From Pseudomonas cavernae (GTDB lineage: Bacteria; Pseudomonadota; Gammaproteobacteria; Pseudomonadales; Pseudomonadaceae): a DNA stretch of 64,000 nt. Numbering within the stretch: the first letter of the stretch is position 1; the number at the start of each line of letters is the position of its first letter. The DNA is taken from the NCBI RefSeq assembly GCF_003595175.1, contig NZ_CP032419.1, positions 1,364,001-1,428,000 of the forward strand. The letters run 5' to 3'. A program made the position numbers and the translations under genes. Positions 45,089 through 54,480 of the stretch are shown here, piece by piece. The notes below the pieces were generated by a model. It did not search any database. It was given only the letters and a program-made list of their open reading frames with translations, and was not told the DNA's origin.

Positions 45089-45583
45089 CTAGAAGGAAGG
45101 GCTGGAGAAGCTGGCGCTGGCCGCCAGCAGTTGACCCTGGTCGACATCGAAGGACAACTGGAAGGACGCGAGCACCGGCATTGCCGTCTTGATCGCGCTG
45201 ACGTTCACCGGGGTGATGGGGAAGGTCAGCTCCACCAGGTCGGTGGAGCGCAGCGCCCGAACCACCCGGTTCTCGCCATGGGCGAAGTAGCGGGTGCGGC
45301 TCTGCAACCCGACACCGATCACGGCAATTAAGTCGATGAGCAGGACGACCCCCGGCTCCCCGCCCAGGTCGGGATCGCTGAAGGTGGTGCTGTTGATGCG
45401 TGCCCTCCCCTTGAGGGCGATGTCCTCGGTTTCCCCGGCCAGGGTGCCGGCGATGGGGACTATGAGCTGGGCTGCCCGGCGTGAGAACAGGGGAACGGCA
45501 GCCGCGCCGCTCGAAACCAGGCTGGCCAGGAGGCCGACGAAGGCCAGGAGGGCCGGCAGGATTCTCCTTTGAGCGATGTTCAT
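45089..45583 (-). CDS. Secreted hypothetical protein of the multicopper oxidase operon
   Basis: The 164-residue protein has a signal peptide (ALLAFVGLLASLVSSGAAA). The mature part is beta-rich with no Cys, His or Met cluster that would suggest metal binding. Its start overlaps the stop of the SCO1-cytochrome gene (ATGA), so it is translationally coupled and may serve the same periplasmic process. Family not recognised. Confidence 0.7.
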   Translation of the reverse strand: MNIAQRRILPALLAFVGLLASLVSSGAAAVPLFSRRAAQLIVPIAGTLAGETEDIALKGRARINSTTFSDPDLGGEPGVVLLIDLIAVIGVGLQSRTRYFAHGENRVVRALRSTDLVELTFPITPVNVSAIKTAMPVLASFQLSFDVDQGQLLAASASFSSPSF

Positions 45584-46605
45584 TGTGACCTCCTCGACTC
45601 CTTGCGGAGTTCCTGGGTGCCTTGGGCGTCGTGGGCGGGCGAGGGCGGCTGTGGCTGCGAATCCGCCTGCCCCTCGGGGTTTTGCCGGGCCGCGTCCTGG
45701 TTTTCGAGATAGCGGATCAGCACCTCCACATCGTCATCGCCCAGGCGCAGGTTGGGCATTTGCACCTGGTTGTATTTGGCGAAGAGTTCCAGGGCGATCG
45801 GGTCCTTCTGCGCCAGCAACTCATCCGGCGCCTTGATGAAGCGCCTGAGCCAGTCCCTGCTGCGGCGGTGGGTGACGCCTTGCAGGTCCGGCCCCAGCGC
45901 TTCCCCCTGGCCGATGGAGTGGCAGGCGGCGCAGGCGCTGCGGAACAGGTAGCGGCCTGCCTCCAGGTTTTCGATCGGCTTGACGGCGGTATAGCTCTGA
46001 GCCGTGGCTTCACGCTGCTTCTGCCAGCCGAGGAGGAAGGAGCTGAGCTTCATGGCCAGGAAACGCGGGTTGTCCAGGGTGGATTGGCGCATCCACTGGC
46101 CGGTCGGTTCGTTGCCGGCCATCAGGCTGGAGAGGTGGCCGTCCGGGTCTTTGGCATCGGAGCGGGACCACAGGCCCAGCTTCTTCTGCACCAGGGCGAT
46201 GTCTTCTCGCTTGCCGGTCAGGAACAGCCAGCCGGGGCCGACATGGAACTTCGCCGCGTAGGCCTTGAGCACGGCTGGCGTATCGCGCTCGGGATCGATG
46301 CTGATGGAGTAGAAGAAGATGTCCTTGCCCATCTGCTCGCCCAGCAGCCGTTGCACCCGGGCCAGGTTGGCGGTACTGAGGGGGCAGGTGTCCTGGCAGT
46401 GGGTGTAGATCATGTTGACCACCACCGACTTGCCCTTGAGCAGGTCGCTATAGAAGCGGACCTCCTTGCCGTCCTGGGTGACCAGGGGGACATCGGGGAA
46501 GTAGTCCGCCCCCCAGCGTTCCGCACCGATGCCCGGGGCGCCCGGCAGCATGACCCCGCCCAGTGCCCAGACTGCCAGCCTGCATGCCCACATGACTCCA
46601 CGCAT
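45580..46605 (-). CDS. SCO1/SenC domain fused to a c-type cytochrome domain
   Basis: The 341-residue secreted protein has a signal peptide and a SCO1 thioredoxin fold with the copper site THCQDTCPL near residue 66 (CxxxC). The later SCO His is less clear: one candidate lies in DGHLSSL. A linker leads to a cytochrome c domain with CAACH near 222 and a Met ligand candidate in VQMPNLRL near 285. SCO proteins deliver copper or act as thiol oxidoreductases. Fusion to cytochrome c in a multicopper oxidase operon suggests coupled copper delivery and electron transfer. Confidence 0.9.
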   Translation of the reverse strand: MRGVMWACRLAVWALGGVMLPGAPGIGAERWGADYFPDVPLVTQDGKEVRFYSDLLKGKSVVVNMIYTHCQDTCPLSTANLARVQRLLGEQMGKDIFFYSISIDPERDTPAVLKAYAAKFHVGPGWLFLTGKREDIALVQKKLGLWSRSDAKDPDGHLSSLMAGNEPTGQWMRQSTLDNPRFLAMKLSSFLLGWQKQREATAQSYTAVKPIENLEAGRYLFRSACAACHSIGQGEALGPDLQGVTHRRSRDWLRRFIKAPDELLAQKDPIALELFAKYNQVQMPNLRLGDDDVEVLIRYLENQDAARQNPEGQADSQPQPPSPAHDAQGTQELRKESRRSQ

Positions 46606-46632
46606 GGTGCTCGCTCCCCTCTGTAGCCCACG

Positions 46633-48864
46633 TCAGCGCAGCGCCGTCGGCAGGATGTCGCTCGGGTCCACGAAGGTCACGCCCTGGGGTGTCGGGATCG
46701 GGGTCGGCAGCGGCCTCAGGAAGGCGCCGCCCAGGTCGTCGATTTCCCAGCGCAACAGCATGGCGTTGTCTTCGTGGGTGGTGTTGTGGCAGTGCTCCAT
46801 GAACATCCCGCCAAAATCCCGGAACTGCATGGTGATGGTGACGCTGCCACCCGGGTGCAGCCGGTAGACATCCTTGCGGCCACGTTCCCACGCCGGGACG
46901 TTGCTCAGCTTGCCGTCGCGGGCGAGGATCTGGCCCTCCTCGAAGTGGATGTGAATCGGATGGTCCCAACCGCCGCCGCCGTTCTTCAGGGTCCAGATCT
47001 CGCGGGTGCCGAAGCGCGGCGCCGCCGAGACGCGGCCGAAGTCCGCGGCGAGCATGTCGCCGCCACTGGTCTTGATGCCCCAGGGGCCGAAGAACGACGT
47101 GATGGGGTCGCTGGTGTTCTGGTTGGCCCCGCGCCCGAACTCGAAGGTGCGCTTCGCCGCCACCGGGATCTTCGACAGGTCCGGGTTCGGACAGAGGACC
47201 GCGGGTACCCGGCTCAGGTCCGGCGTGGCGGGGTCGCGAACGATGCGGAACTCCAGGAAGCGGCCGACGCAGGGGTCGTCCGACTTGCCGGAAAGCGCAT
47301 CGCGCAGCGAGAGGTCTTCCTTCGGCCGCCTGCCGTTCTCGTGTTCGGTGAGGTTAACCAGCCAGACCCTGTTTCCAATTTTGTAGCGGGAGAAGTCGAT
47401 GACGATGTCGAAGCGTTCGGCGATGCCCATCACGTCGAGCGCGGTGACCACCACCGGGCTCGGCAGCAGGTTGCCGTCGTTGGCGATGATGATCATCGGC
47501 GACGCATCGCTCAGGGAGAGCTTGAAGAAGCGCGCGACGGCCGCGTTGAGGATGCGGAAACGGTACTTGCGCCGCTCCACCTCGAAGTAGGGCTTGTAGA
47601 CCAGGTTCACCGTCATCACGTCGCCGAGGAAGCCGTCGAAGTCGAAGATATCCATCGCCAGCTGGCCGTCCCCGTCCCAGGCCTTGTCCGCGAGCATCAG
47701 GTTCACGTCGTAGTCGAGGTTGCCATAGGACTTGTCCCGGCCACTGGGCAACCGCAGGTTCACCCCGTCCTCGATCTCCTCGTTGCCACGGTCGAGGCTG
47801 CTGTAGAGGTTGAACATCCCGGCGTTGCCCTTGTACACGTTCTGCGCGGTGAAGCTGAACATGTGGTCGTGGAACCAGTGGGTGCTCATGGTCTCGCGAT
47901 AGTCGCCGGCCAAATTGTCGATGCCGCCGGCGTCGTTGGGGCTGCCGCAGCGCGGGTCGTTCTCGCCCTGGTTGATGCTGAAGTAGCCGCCGTGGCAGAT
48001 CGGGTAGTGGTAGTCGTAGAACTGGCCGGGGAAGAAGAACGCCCCGGTGAAGCCATCGTTTTCCGCGCCGTGGTGGCCGTTGTGCTCGTGGGTGGAGAGG
48101 GTGTGGAGGCCAAAGCCGCCATTCTGGGCCGGGTCGTCCGGCAGGCGGTTGTGATGACGGAAGAGGATGGACTCGTGGTAACGGCCGATCAGCAGCTTGG
48201 GCGGCAGGGTGCCGTTGAAGGTCCAGAGCGCCAGCGACCCCTGGTCGGGCAGGCCAGGGTGGAAGCGAGGCTTGATCACCGCTGGATCGATGCCGGAATT
48301 GAGGCTCGACGGCACCCCGGGGTCGTAGTAGTTGTTGGTCTTGGCGCCTTCCTGGGTGACCTCCACCACCACTTTGGGGAAGAAGTCCTGCCACTGCTGG
48401 TGGGCCCAGATCGGCCCCGGCGGGCGGCCCTCGACCGGACCGTAGCCGCTGCCCAGCACCGCCGGCACGGGTTGCAGCTCGGTGTTCGCCTGCTCAGTCG
48501 GGTCGGGGCCGGGCACGCCGGGGTAGGCCGGGATCGGGTTCATCACGCCCTTGCCGGGGGTATAGGCCTTGCGCGGCAGCACATCGAAGCGCGGCATGGG
48601 TTGGGTGAAGGCCTGGACGCCGAACAGCGGGCTGGGTGGCAGCCCAGTCGGGATATTGAATTCATCGGCGTAGGCGCTGCTGGTGAAGGGGCTCAGGCCG
48701 TGGACCGGGACCAGCAGTCCGCCGGACGTGGCCAGGCCCCACTTGATGAAGTCGCGGCGTGTGACTTCGCCCTTGGCCAGGGCCCTCGTCAATTCCGCGA
48801 AATTCCGTCGTGCAATCTCCGCTTCCCTGAGTCGTGCCTTGGACACATCCCGTGGAAGGTACAT
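46633..48864 (-). CDS. Tat-exported multicopper oxidase
   Basis: The 743-residue oxidase has a Tat motif (TRRDFIKWGLATSGG near residue 35). All four copper motifs are visible: THEHNGHH near 257, HWFHDH near 328, HPIHIH near 634, and HCHNTTHEDNAM near 689, whose Cys, His and Met form the type-1 site. It would oxidise a metal ion or phenolic substrate with reduction of O2 to water in the periplasm. It leads an operon with the SCO1-cytochrome fusion 27 bases downstream. The substrate is unknown; it is longer than CueO or CumA. Confidence 0.93.
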   Translation of the reverse strand: MYLPRDVSKARLREAEIARRNFAELTRALAKGEVTRRDFIKWGLATSGGLLVPVHGLSPFTSSAYADEFNIPTGLPPSPLFGVQAFTQPMPRFDVLPRKAYTPGKGVMNPIPAYPGVPGPDPTEQANTELQPVPAVLGSGYGPVEGRPPGPIWAHQQWQDFFPKVVVEVTQEGAKTNNYYDPGVPSSLNSGIDPAVIKPRFHPGLPDQGSLALWTFNGTLPPKLLIGRYHESILFRHHNRLPDDPAQNGGFGLHTLSTHEHNGHHGAENDGFTGAFFFPGQFYDYHYPICHGGYFSINQGENDPRCGSPNDAGGIDNLAGDYRETMSTHWFHDHMFSFTAQNVYKGNAGMFNLYSSLDRGNEEIEDGVNLRLPSGRDKSYGNLDYDVNLMLADKAWDGDGQLAMDIFDFDGFLGDVMTVNLVYKPYFEVERRKYRFRILNAAVARFFKLSLSDASPMIIIANDGNLLPSPVVVTALDVMGIAERFDIVIDFSRYKIGNRVWLVNLTEHENGRRPKEDLSLRDALSGKSDDPCVGRFLEFRIVRDPATPDLSRVPAVLCPNPDLSKIPVAAKRTFEFGRGANQNTSDPITSFFGPWGIKTSGGDMLAADFGRVSAAPRFGTREIWTLKNGGGGWDHPIHIHFEEGQILARDGKLSNVPAWERGRKDVYRLHPGGSVTITMQFRDFGGMFMEHCHNTTHEDNAMLLRWEIDDLGGAFLRPLPTPIPTPQGVTFVDPSDILPTALR

Positions 48865-49419
48865 TTGTCCCTCCTCGCTATCGCCCTCCCCCCACTACCA
48901 AATTCCACCCTGCCCTGGAGGCTGGAGGAATAGATTCCGGCCGGTTAATGCTCCGGAAGCATGGTAGTACGGCGCATTTGTACTAACTTTCGCGAGCCAC
49001 GCACTTGACCATGGCCACGTTGATGCTCAGCCACGCCCAAGGGCTAAACAGCGACGGAAGAAAGCTCCAGCGCCTGTACCCTCGCCACTCAATATGTAAC
49101 AGTTTGTTAAGCTGCATTCTTGGTGTCAATCAGCCATCTGCGCCGTTACTAGTATTCTTCCGACTATTGATTAGCGTTTTTCCTACTAAGCCCGAAGAAT
49201 GCTGGCCGGAGGACGTTTCTATGCAGCCTGAACTCTGAATCGCCCCGCCAATTGATAGGGCTGGGCGCTTCACCCAGTTGTTGACTGAAGAGTTTCCCTG
49301 CTGAGTCCTCCGCGTTTGCGCTGGGGTATGACGCCAGATTGCCATTATGGGTAGACTGAAAATCCCTATGGCCGATCAACGCCAGGCGGCTTCTTCAGTC
49401 CTGGCGAAGCAGAGTCCAG
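48865..49419. other. Divergent intergenic region
   Basis: The 555 bases between the oxidase operon and the diguanylate cyclase are richer in AT (for example around 49095-49200). They should hold both promoters. No reading frame here has family features, and I could not assign a specific operator. Confidence 0.5.
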
Positions 49420-51186
49420 ATGCAGACCCTGTGTTCTCTCAGGGCGCCGGAGAGCGCCAACGACGAGCGATTCGATAGCCTGGCCCGCCTGGCCAGGCGA
49501 CACTTTGGCGTCATGGCCGCGCTGGTGACTACAGGTGCCGAGGACCGGCAACGGGTCAGGACGTGCGACGGTCTGACCTTCAGCAATACGGCGCGGATTG
49601 GCCGCTTTGGCGACCCTTGGGGTTGCGCCGACGCGGTTCTTGTTGTGCCCGATGCCCATTGCGACGAGCGCTTCCGCGATCACGACCTGGTGGTGTCCGC
49701 TCCCCATGTGCGCTTTTATGCCGGCTACCCATTGCTGGCCCTGGGTGGCGGCGTGCTCGGCATGTTGTGCCTGCTGCACGACCAGCCCCGTGAGCTGGAC
49801 GCGGCACAGCAGGCCGTGCTTAAGGAGCTTGCCCAGCTGGCGGCCAACATGCTGGCGCGGGAAGAGGCGGACGCCAATCTGCAGTGGGAGTTGGACGCGT
49901 TACGGCAGAGCGAAAGGCGCATGGCGCTGGCCATCGCCGGAAGCGGCACCGGTATCTGGGACCGCAACGTGGCAACCGGCGAGATTCACTACTCCACCGG
50001 CTGGAAAGCGATGCTGGGGTATGCCGATAACGAAGTCGGCAATCACATCGAGGAGAGCTACACGCGCGTCCATCCGGCGGACCTGGAATATGTGAAGGCG
50101 ACCATTCAGGCTCACTTCGAGCAGAGAACTGAGGCGTACGAGGTGGAGCATCGCCTGCGTTGCCGGAACGGCAGCTACAAGTGGGTCTGCAGCCGTGGCA
50201 AGGTGGTCGAGCGCGATGGTGCCGGCCAGCCACTGCGCATGATCGGTACGACCACCGACATCACCGCCATGCGCGTCATGTCGGAACAGGTGCAGCAGAC
50301 CGCCGAGCTGATGACCAACCTGACCAACGAGATTCCAGGCATGGTCTTTCAGTACCGGCGCCTGCCGGACGGCAGGTCGTTCTTTACCTACGCCAGCGCC
50401 GGGAGTCGGGATATCTACGGGCTCACACCGGAACAACTGGCGGGGAGCGCGGAGGCACTGCAGGCGATCATCCACCCGGACGACCTGCCGCTGTACCTGG
50501 CTTCCCTCGATGCGTCCGCGAGCGGCCTGACGCCCTGGCACCTGGAATACCGGGTGCAGTTGCCGGCGCGGGGGACCTCCTGGCGCCAGGGCGATGCGTG
50601 TCCCAGGCGGTTGGAGGACGGCAGCGTGCTTTGGCACGGCTTCATTACCGATGTCACCGAGCGCAAGCAGATCGAAGCCGAGTTGCAGGTGTTCGCCACC
50701 ACGGACTTCCTGACCCAGCTGTCCAACCGTCGGCACTTCATGCAGCAGCTCGAAGCCGAGCTGGCCCGGGTGCAGCGCTCTGCCGGCCACTGCGCGACCA
50801 TCCTGATGTTCGACCTGGACCACTTCAAGGCGATCAATGACCGTTGGGGCCATTCTGTGGGCGACCAGGCGTTACGGCATTTCGCCGCGATCCTGTGCAC
50901 GCAACTGCGTAAGACCGACGCCGCCGGACGGATGGGGGGCGAAGAGTTCGCTGTGGTGCTGAGCGATGCCGATATCGACGAAGCCATGACCTTCGCCCGG
51001 CGCATTCAGGGCGAACTCGCCGAGGCGCCCGTGCTGCATGGCGATGAGCGAATCCCCCTGGCCACCAGTGTCGGCATCGTCGCCATCAACCCCAACGATG
51101 CGAGCGCCGAGTCCGCGCTGTCGCGCAGCGACATGGCGCTGTATCGCGCCAAGCGGGGTGGCCGCAACCGAATCGAGTGCTATTGA
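49420..51186 (+). CDS. GAF-PAS-PAS-GGDEF diguanylate cyclase
   Basis: The 588-residue sensor has a GAF domain (about 10-150; starts ANDERFDSLARLARRHFGV), two PAS domains (about 165-285 and 300-415, each ending in a PAC-like DIT or DVTERK segment) and a GGDEF domain (about 425-588). GGEEF near residue 506 is intact, and RKTD five residues before it is a canonical inhibitory I-site, so it should make c-di-GMP with product feedback. No membrane helices are seen. It could raise c-di-GMP for NfrB among other targets; that link is inference. Confidence 0.93.
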   Translation: MQTLCSLRAPESANDERFDSLARLARRHFGVMAALVTTGAEDRQRVRTCDGLTFSNTARIGRFGDPWGCADAVLVVPDAHCDERFRDHDLVVSAPHVRFYAGYPLLALGGGVLGMLCLLHDQPRELDAAQQAVLKELAQLAANMLAREEADANLQWELDALRQSERRMALAIAGSGTGIWDRNVATGEIHYSTGWKAMLGYADNEVGNHIEESYTRVHPADLEYVKATIQAHFEQRTEAYEVEHRLRCRNGSYKWVCSRGKVVERDGAGQPLRMIGTTTDITAMRVMSEQVQQTAELMTNLTNEIPGMVFQYRRLPDGRSFFTYASAGSRDIYGLTPEQLAGSAEALQAIIHPDDLPLYLASLDASASGLTPWHLEYRVQLPARGTSWRQGDACPRRLEDGSVLWHGFITDVTERKQIEAELQVFATTDFLTQLSNRRHFMQQLEAELARVQRSAGHCATILMFDLDHFKAINDRWGHSVGDQALRHFAAILCTQLRKTDAAGRMGGEEFAVVLSDADIDEAMTFARRIQGELAEAPVLHGDERIPLATSVGIVAINPNDASAESALSRSDMALYRAKRGGRNRIECY

Positions 51187-51340
51187 GAGGCGCGGCTCGA
51201 AGAATCGGGGAAAATCCGTAATCGCAAAAGTGGGGTGACATCAACGTTTCTGTCTCAATGTTGCATCGGATTAATACAGAGACTTCTGGCCCGGCGGAAA
51301 TAAGCCCTGGTCAGAGAGTTGGAAGTTTTCCACAACCCAT

Positions 51341-51606
51341 AGGGTCTGTTGACGTTTCGTCGCGAACCGCGTTGCCGCGCCAAATGGCGCCAGGCTAGGC
51401 GCGGGACGCAGGGAATGGTCGTTCCCTTGCCAAGTCCCGCAACGACGCATGGCGCCATTTGCCGCACAACCCGCAGGGACGGGCCTGTTTTTGCGCGGCG
51501 CGTCGTTGCGCGACGCTCATTTGGAACGACCAAACTTCACGTCTCGCGCCTAGCCCCGCGCAAAAACAGGCTCCGTCGCGGCCGTGACGAAACGTCAACA
51601 GACCCT
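51341..51606. mobile_element. MITE-like element, family A, copy 2
   Basis: This 266-bp copy shares termini and most internal sequence with 9720-9983; for example AGGGTCTGTTGACGTTTCGT at the left and GACGAAACGTCAACAGACCC at the right. It lies alone in a 798-base gap. Confidence 0.8.
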
Positions 51607-51984
51607 AGGCCAAACATCCTTTCCCCAAGACCCTGCCTTCTGAAGCTGCGCATTGGATGCTCAGTGGTGACGAGCTCAAGTGCGAGCCTTACCGATCGAC
51701 CAGTGAATGTGTTCGAGCGCCCTATAGAGGGACGTTTTGAGCCGGCCGGGTGGGCCGCGTAAGTGGTCATCCCCTTTGCCAAGGCGTGGTCACATCGAAT
51801 GCAAATGACTGGTCAGTGGCAATGCAAGCCGGTGGTCAAGCGAGGCACAATTTCGCAACCAGGGCATCGCAGCCTCTGGAGGCCGGCTTCTTCGGCGAAA
51901 CCGGCACGATTGGCTTGTGGCGGGGGATGTACGGCTGGGCGTAGGTAGGTCGGGCCTGATTGCCTCAGGCCCGCTGCAGGCGGA
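51607..51984. other. Intergenic region, no gene recognised
   Basis: Short open frames here show no ribosome site, family motif or usual codon pattern. I see nothing else of note. Confidence 0.5.
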
Positions 51985-52443
51985 TCACAGCATGGGGTCG
52001 GGGTCTTGCACCAGGACGCACTTCCTGCCGTTTTCGTCTTCGTAGTAATCGAACACCTGGTACATGACGACATGTCCGCCGCCCGGCATCGCCGCCACAT
52101 AATCGCCGACTTCGGCGGCGAAGAAGCCCTTGGACGCCGGGGCCGCCTCGCACTCGATGAACGCCTCGATGAACAGCTCGGGGTCGAGATCGCCGAAGAA
52201 TTCTTCCCGATCCTTGGCGTCCCAGTCCTGGGGGGCCTGGAACTGGCCGACGAACAGCAGTTTCGCATCGCCCATTTCCTCGTGATCCGCTTCGGGGTCC
52301 TGTTCGTCCGGGCGATAGACCGTGCAGTCGCGGGCGTCGGCGTGGCTCAGGATGGCTGTGCGTGCGGCGCTGCGCTTGGCCGGGTCGATTTCCGCTTGGG
52401 TGGGCTCTTCCTGCGGGGTGACTTTGTCGTTGCGGTTGTTCAT
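51985..52443 (-). CDS. Conserved hypothetical acidic protein
   Basis: The 152-residue cytoplasmic protein starts MNNRNDKVTPQ and is strongly acidic (many DPE, EE and DPD stretches). Aromatic strands such as VVMYQVFDYYEDENG appear near the C-terminus. An in-frame ATG 12 codons earlier is possible. I do not recognise a function. Confidence 0.65.
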   Translation of the reverse strand: MNNRNDKVTPQEEPTQAEIDPAKRSAARTAILSHADARDCTVYRPDEQDPEADHEEMGDAKLLFVGQFQAPQDWDAKDREEFFGDLDPELFIEAFIECEAAPASKGFFAAEVGDYVAAMPGGGHVVMYQVFDYYEDENGRKCVLVQDPDPML

Positions 52444-52664
52444 TGCATTCTCGGCGATGGCTGGCGTGCGGTTGGCCAATAGTAGCGGTTGCAGCGCCGG
52501 GCCGGGCGAGCAAGCGCCGATCGTCCTGGTGCAGGCTTACGCTCGATCGCCAAGCGGCGAGCCATGTAGCCAGGCAGCAGGGCGACGGAAGGTGGCAGCG
52601 AGCCTGGGTGGCGCGTCTAGGCTCAACATTCCATCTTGGGACTCGCTACCTGCAGGAGGACTGT

Positions 52665-53324
52665 ATGCAAAAGATGATTGTGACTCTCGTCTTACCGGCT
52701 GCCCTATTGGTATTGCTCAGCAGTTTCGCCAGCCAGGCCCAGTCCGCGGACATGACCTTCTTCGTCACCAGCCAGGGCCTGGGCAAGGGCGCCGATCTGG
52801 GCGGTCTGGCCGGCGCCGACCAGCATTGCCAGGCGCTGGCCTCGGCCGTCGGCGCGGGCCAGCACACCTGGCGCGCTTACCTCAGCAGCAGTGCCAGTGG
52901 TGGCGCGGCGGCGGTCAATGCGCGCGATCGCATCGGCCCGGGGCCCTGGCAAAATGCCAAGGGCGTGGTCATCGCCCGCGATGTCGCGCAACTGCACGGC
53001 GACAACCAGCTGCGCAAGGACACCGCCCTGGACGAGCACGGGGCGGCGGTCAAGGGCCGCGGCGATACGCCGAACATGCACGACATCCTCACCGGCTCGC
53101 AGGCGGACGGCACCGCGTTCGCCGGTAGCGATGACCATACCTGCCGCAACTGGACCAGCGGCGCCGACGGGGCGGCCCAGGTCGGCCATCACGACCGCAT
53201 AGGGCTGCGTGACGATGCGCCGGCCCGCTCGTGGAACTCCTCGCACCCTTCGCGGGGCTGCAGCGCTGAAGCTTTGGCCGGCTCGGGTGGGGCGGGGCTG
53301 CTGTACTGCTTTGCCGCCGACTGA
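52665..53324 (+). CDS. Secreted lectin-like hypothetical protein
   Basis: The 219-residue protein has a signal peptide (LVLPAALLVLLSSFASQAQSA). The mature domain begins MTFFVTSQGLGKGADLGGL, then GADQHCQALA and HTWRAYLS. It ends with HTCRNWTS, SRGCSAEA and LLYCFAAD, giving four cysteines likely paired. This pattern fits secreted proteins annotated as lectins with a C-type-lectin or endostatin-like fold. Ligand unknown. CAGGAGGA precedes the ATG; an in-frame start about 74 codons upstream adds no signal and is rejected. Confidence 0.75.
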   Translation: MQKMIVTLVLPAALLVLLSSFASQAQSADMTFFVTSQGLGKGADLGGLAGADQHCQALASAVGAGQHTWRAYLSSSASGGAAAVNARDRIGPGPWQNAKGVVIARDVAQLHGDNQLRKDTALDEHGAAVKGRGDTPNMHDILTGSQADGTAFAGSDDHTCRNWTSGADGAAQVGHHDRIGLRDDAPARSWNSSHPSRGCSAEALAGSGGAGLLYCFAAD

Positions 53325-53459
53325 CGGGCGAGGCCGCCACGGCTAGCAACGTGCAGGCGGGCCAGGCCGGGTAGAGCGGTCGGGCTCGCCGTATTTATAA
53401 GTACCGCGGATCAGTGCAGACATCCCGGCGCAACCCGGTGCGCGGGCCAAGCGCGGCTT

Positions 53460-53684
53460 AGAACCTGTCTCGGATCTGCTGCGCGTCGGCGACACTGCGT
53501 TAAAAACAACCTCGGAAAGCGGCTTGCCGCTAACGCGCTTCAGCGCGACCCAAAGGGCGAGTGCAACGAGTCATGCTTATTTACAGCTCGTAAACTCCGC
53601 TTCCTCAGCTATTTTGACCAGCCTTCGGCTGTTACTGCGTTGCGCCTTGTCTCGCTCTAGCTCGCGAGATCCGAGACAAGCTCT
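53460..53684. repeat. MITE-like inverted repeat, family B, long form
   Basis: This 225-bp copy has termini AGAACCTGTCTCGGATCT and AGATCCGAGACAAGCTCT and the extra internal segment also found at 10848. Its last base touches the stop codon of the DUF4197 gene. The 135 bases before it hold nothing I recognise. Confidence 0.87.
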
Positions 53685-54370
53685 TAGAGCGCGCCGAAGA
53701 CCTTCTTCGCCAAGCTGGTGGCGGCGCCGGCCGGGTTCTGGCGCAGGCTCGCTTCCTGTTCGGCGATCATCTTGAACAGGCCGTCCAGCGCCTCTTCGGT
53801 GACGTAGCTTTCGATGCTGGCGGTCTTGGCGTTGCCGACGCCGAAGCTCGCCGCCTGGCCGGCGAAGGCGTTGTACTGCTGGGCCAGGCCGACCTTGGCG
53901 GTGGCCTGCTTGACGATCGGCAGGAACTTGGCGCGCAGCTGTTCGCGGCTGCTCTGGTTCAGGTACTGGGTGGCGGCGTCGTCGGGGCCGCTGAGGATGC
54001 CCTTGGCGTCCTCCACGGTCATCTTCTTCACCGCCTCCACCAGCAGCGCCTGGGCTTGCGGCACGGCGGCCTCGGCGGCCTGGTTCATGCTGCTTTCCAG
54101 CTGCTCGACCTGGGCGCCCATGCCCATCAGCTTCATGGTCTTGGCCGCCTTGCCGAGGTTGCCCGGCAGTTCGATGCGTACCTCGGGGTTGTTGCTGAAG
54201 CCGCCGGGCTTGCCGAGCTGTTGCACGGCGACCTTGGCACCCTGGGTCAGGGCGTCCTTCAGGCCGCCGCTGGCGTCGCTCTGGCTGAGATCGGCGAGCG
54301 ACAGGGCGAAGGTGTTGGCGGATAGGCTGAGGCCAACGAGCAGGGCGACGCGGGCAAGAGTGGTTTTCAT
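53684..54370 (-). CDS. DUF4197 family secreted protein
   Basis: The 228-residue protein has a signal peptide (VALLVGLSLSANTFALS) and matches DUF4197: DASGGLKDALTQGAKVAVQQLG near residue 32, MNQAAEAAVPQA near 92, SREQLRAKFLPIV near 140, and the C-terminal ALDGLFKMIAEQEASLRQNP. It is mostly helical and periplasmic; the role of the family is not known. A repeat hairpin abuts the stop. Confidence 0.9.
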   Translation of the reverse strand: MKTTLARVALLVGLSLSANTFALSLADLSQSDASGGLKDALTQGAKVAVQQLGKPGGFSNNPEVRIELPGNLGKAAKTMKLMGMGAQVEQLESSMNQAAEAAVPQAQALLVEAVKKMTVEDAKGILSGPDDAATQYLNQSSREQLRAKFLPIVKQATAKVGLAQQYNAFAGQAASFGVGNAKTASIESYVTEEALDGLFKMIAEQEASLRQNPAGAATSLAKKVFGAL

Positions 54371-54433
54371 CGGGAGTGTCCGTTCTCGGGGGAAGGGCGG
54401 CAGAGCCGGTTCAGAGTCTGTGCAATATCTTGC

Positions 54434-54458
54434 GTAGCCCGGATTGCATCCGGGCTAC
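54434..54458. repeat. Short palindrome GTAGCCCGGATTG...CATCCGGGCTAC
   Basis: A near-perfect 10-bp stem (GTAGCCCGGA/TCCGGGCTAC) in the gap between the plsB stop and the DUF4197 start; the same motif as 30999. It may serve as the plsB transcript end. Confidence 0.75.
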
Positions 54459-54480
54459 CAGTGTTGACTGGCAAGGCTGA

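Noticed and set aside
46774..48933. A 719-codon plus-strand frame opposite the multicopper oxidase
   Set aside because: It is the Val/His/Glu-rich shadow of the oxidase; the minus strand contains all four copper motifs.
51750..51948. Small open frames between the MITE copy at 51341 and the acidic hypothetical gene
   Set aside because: Two overlapping frames of about 60 codons lack ribosome sites and family features; left as intergenic.
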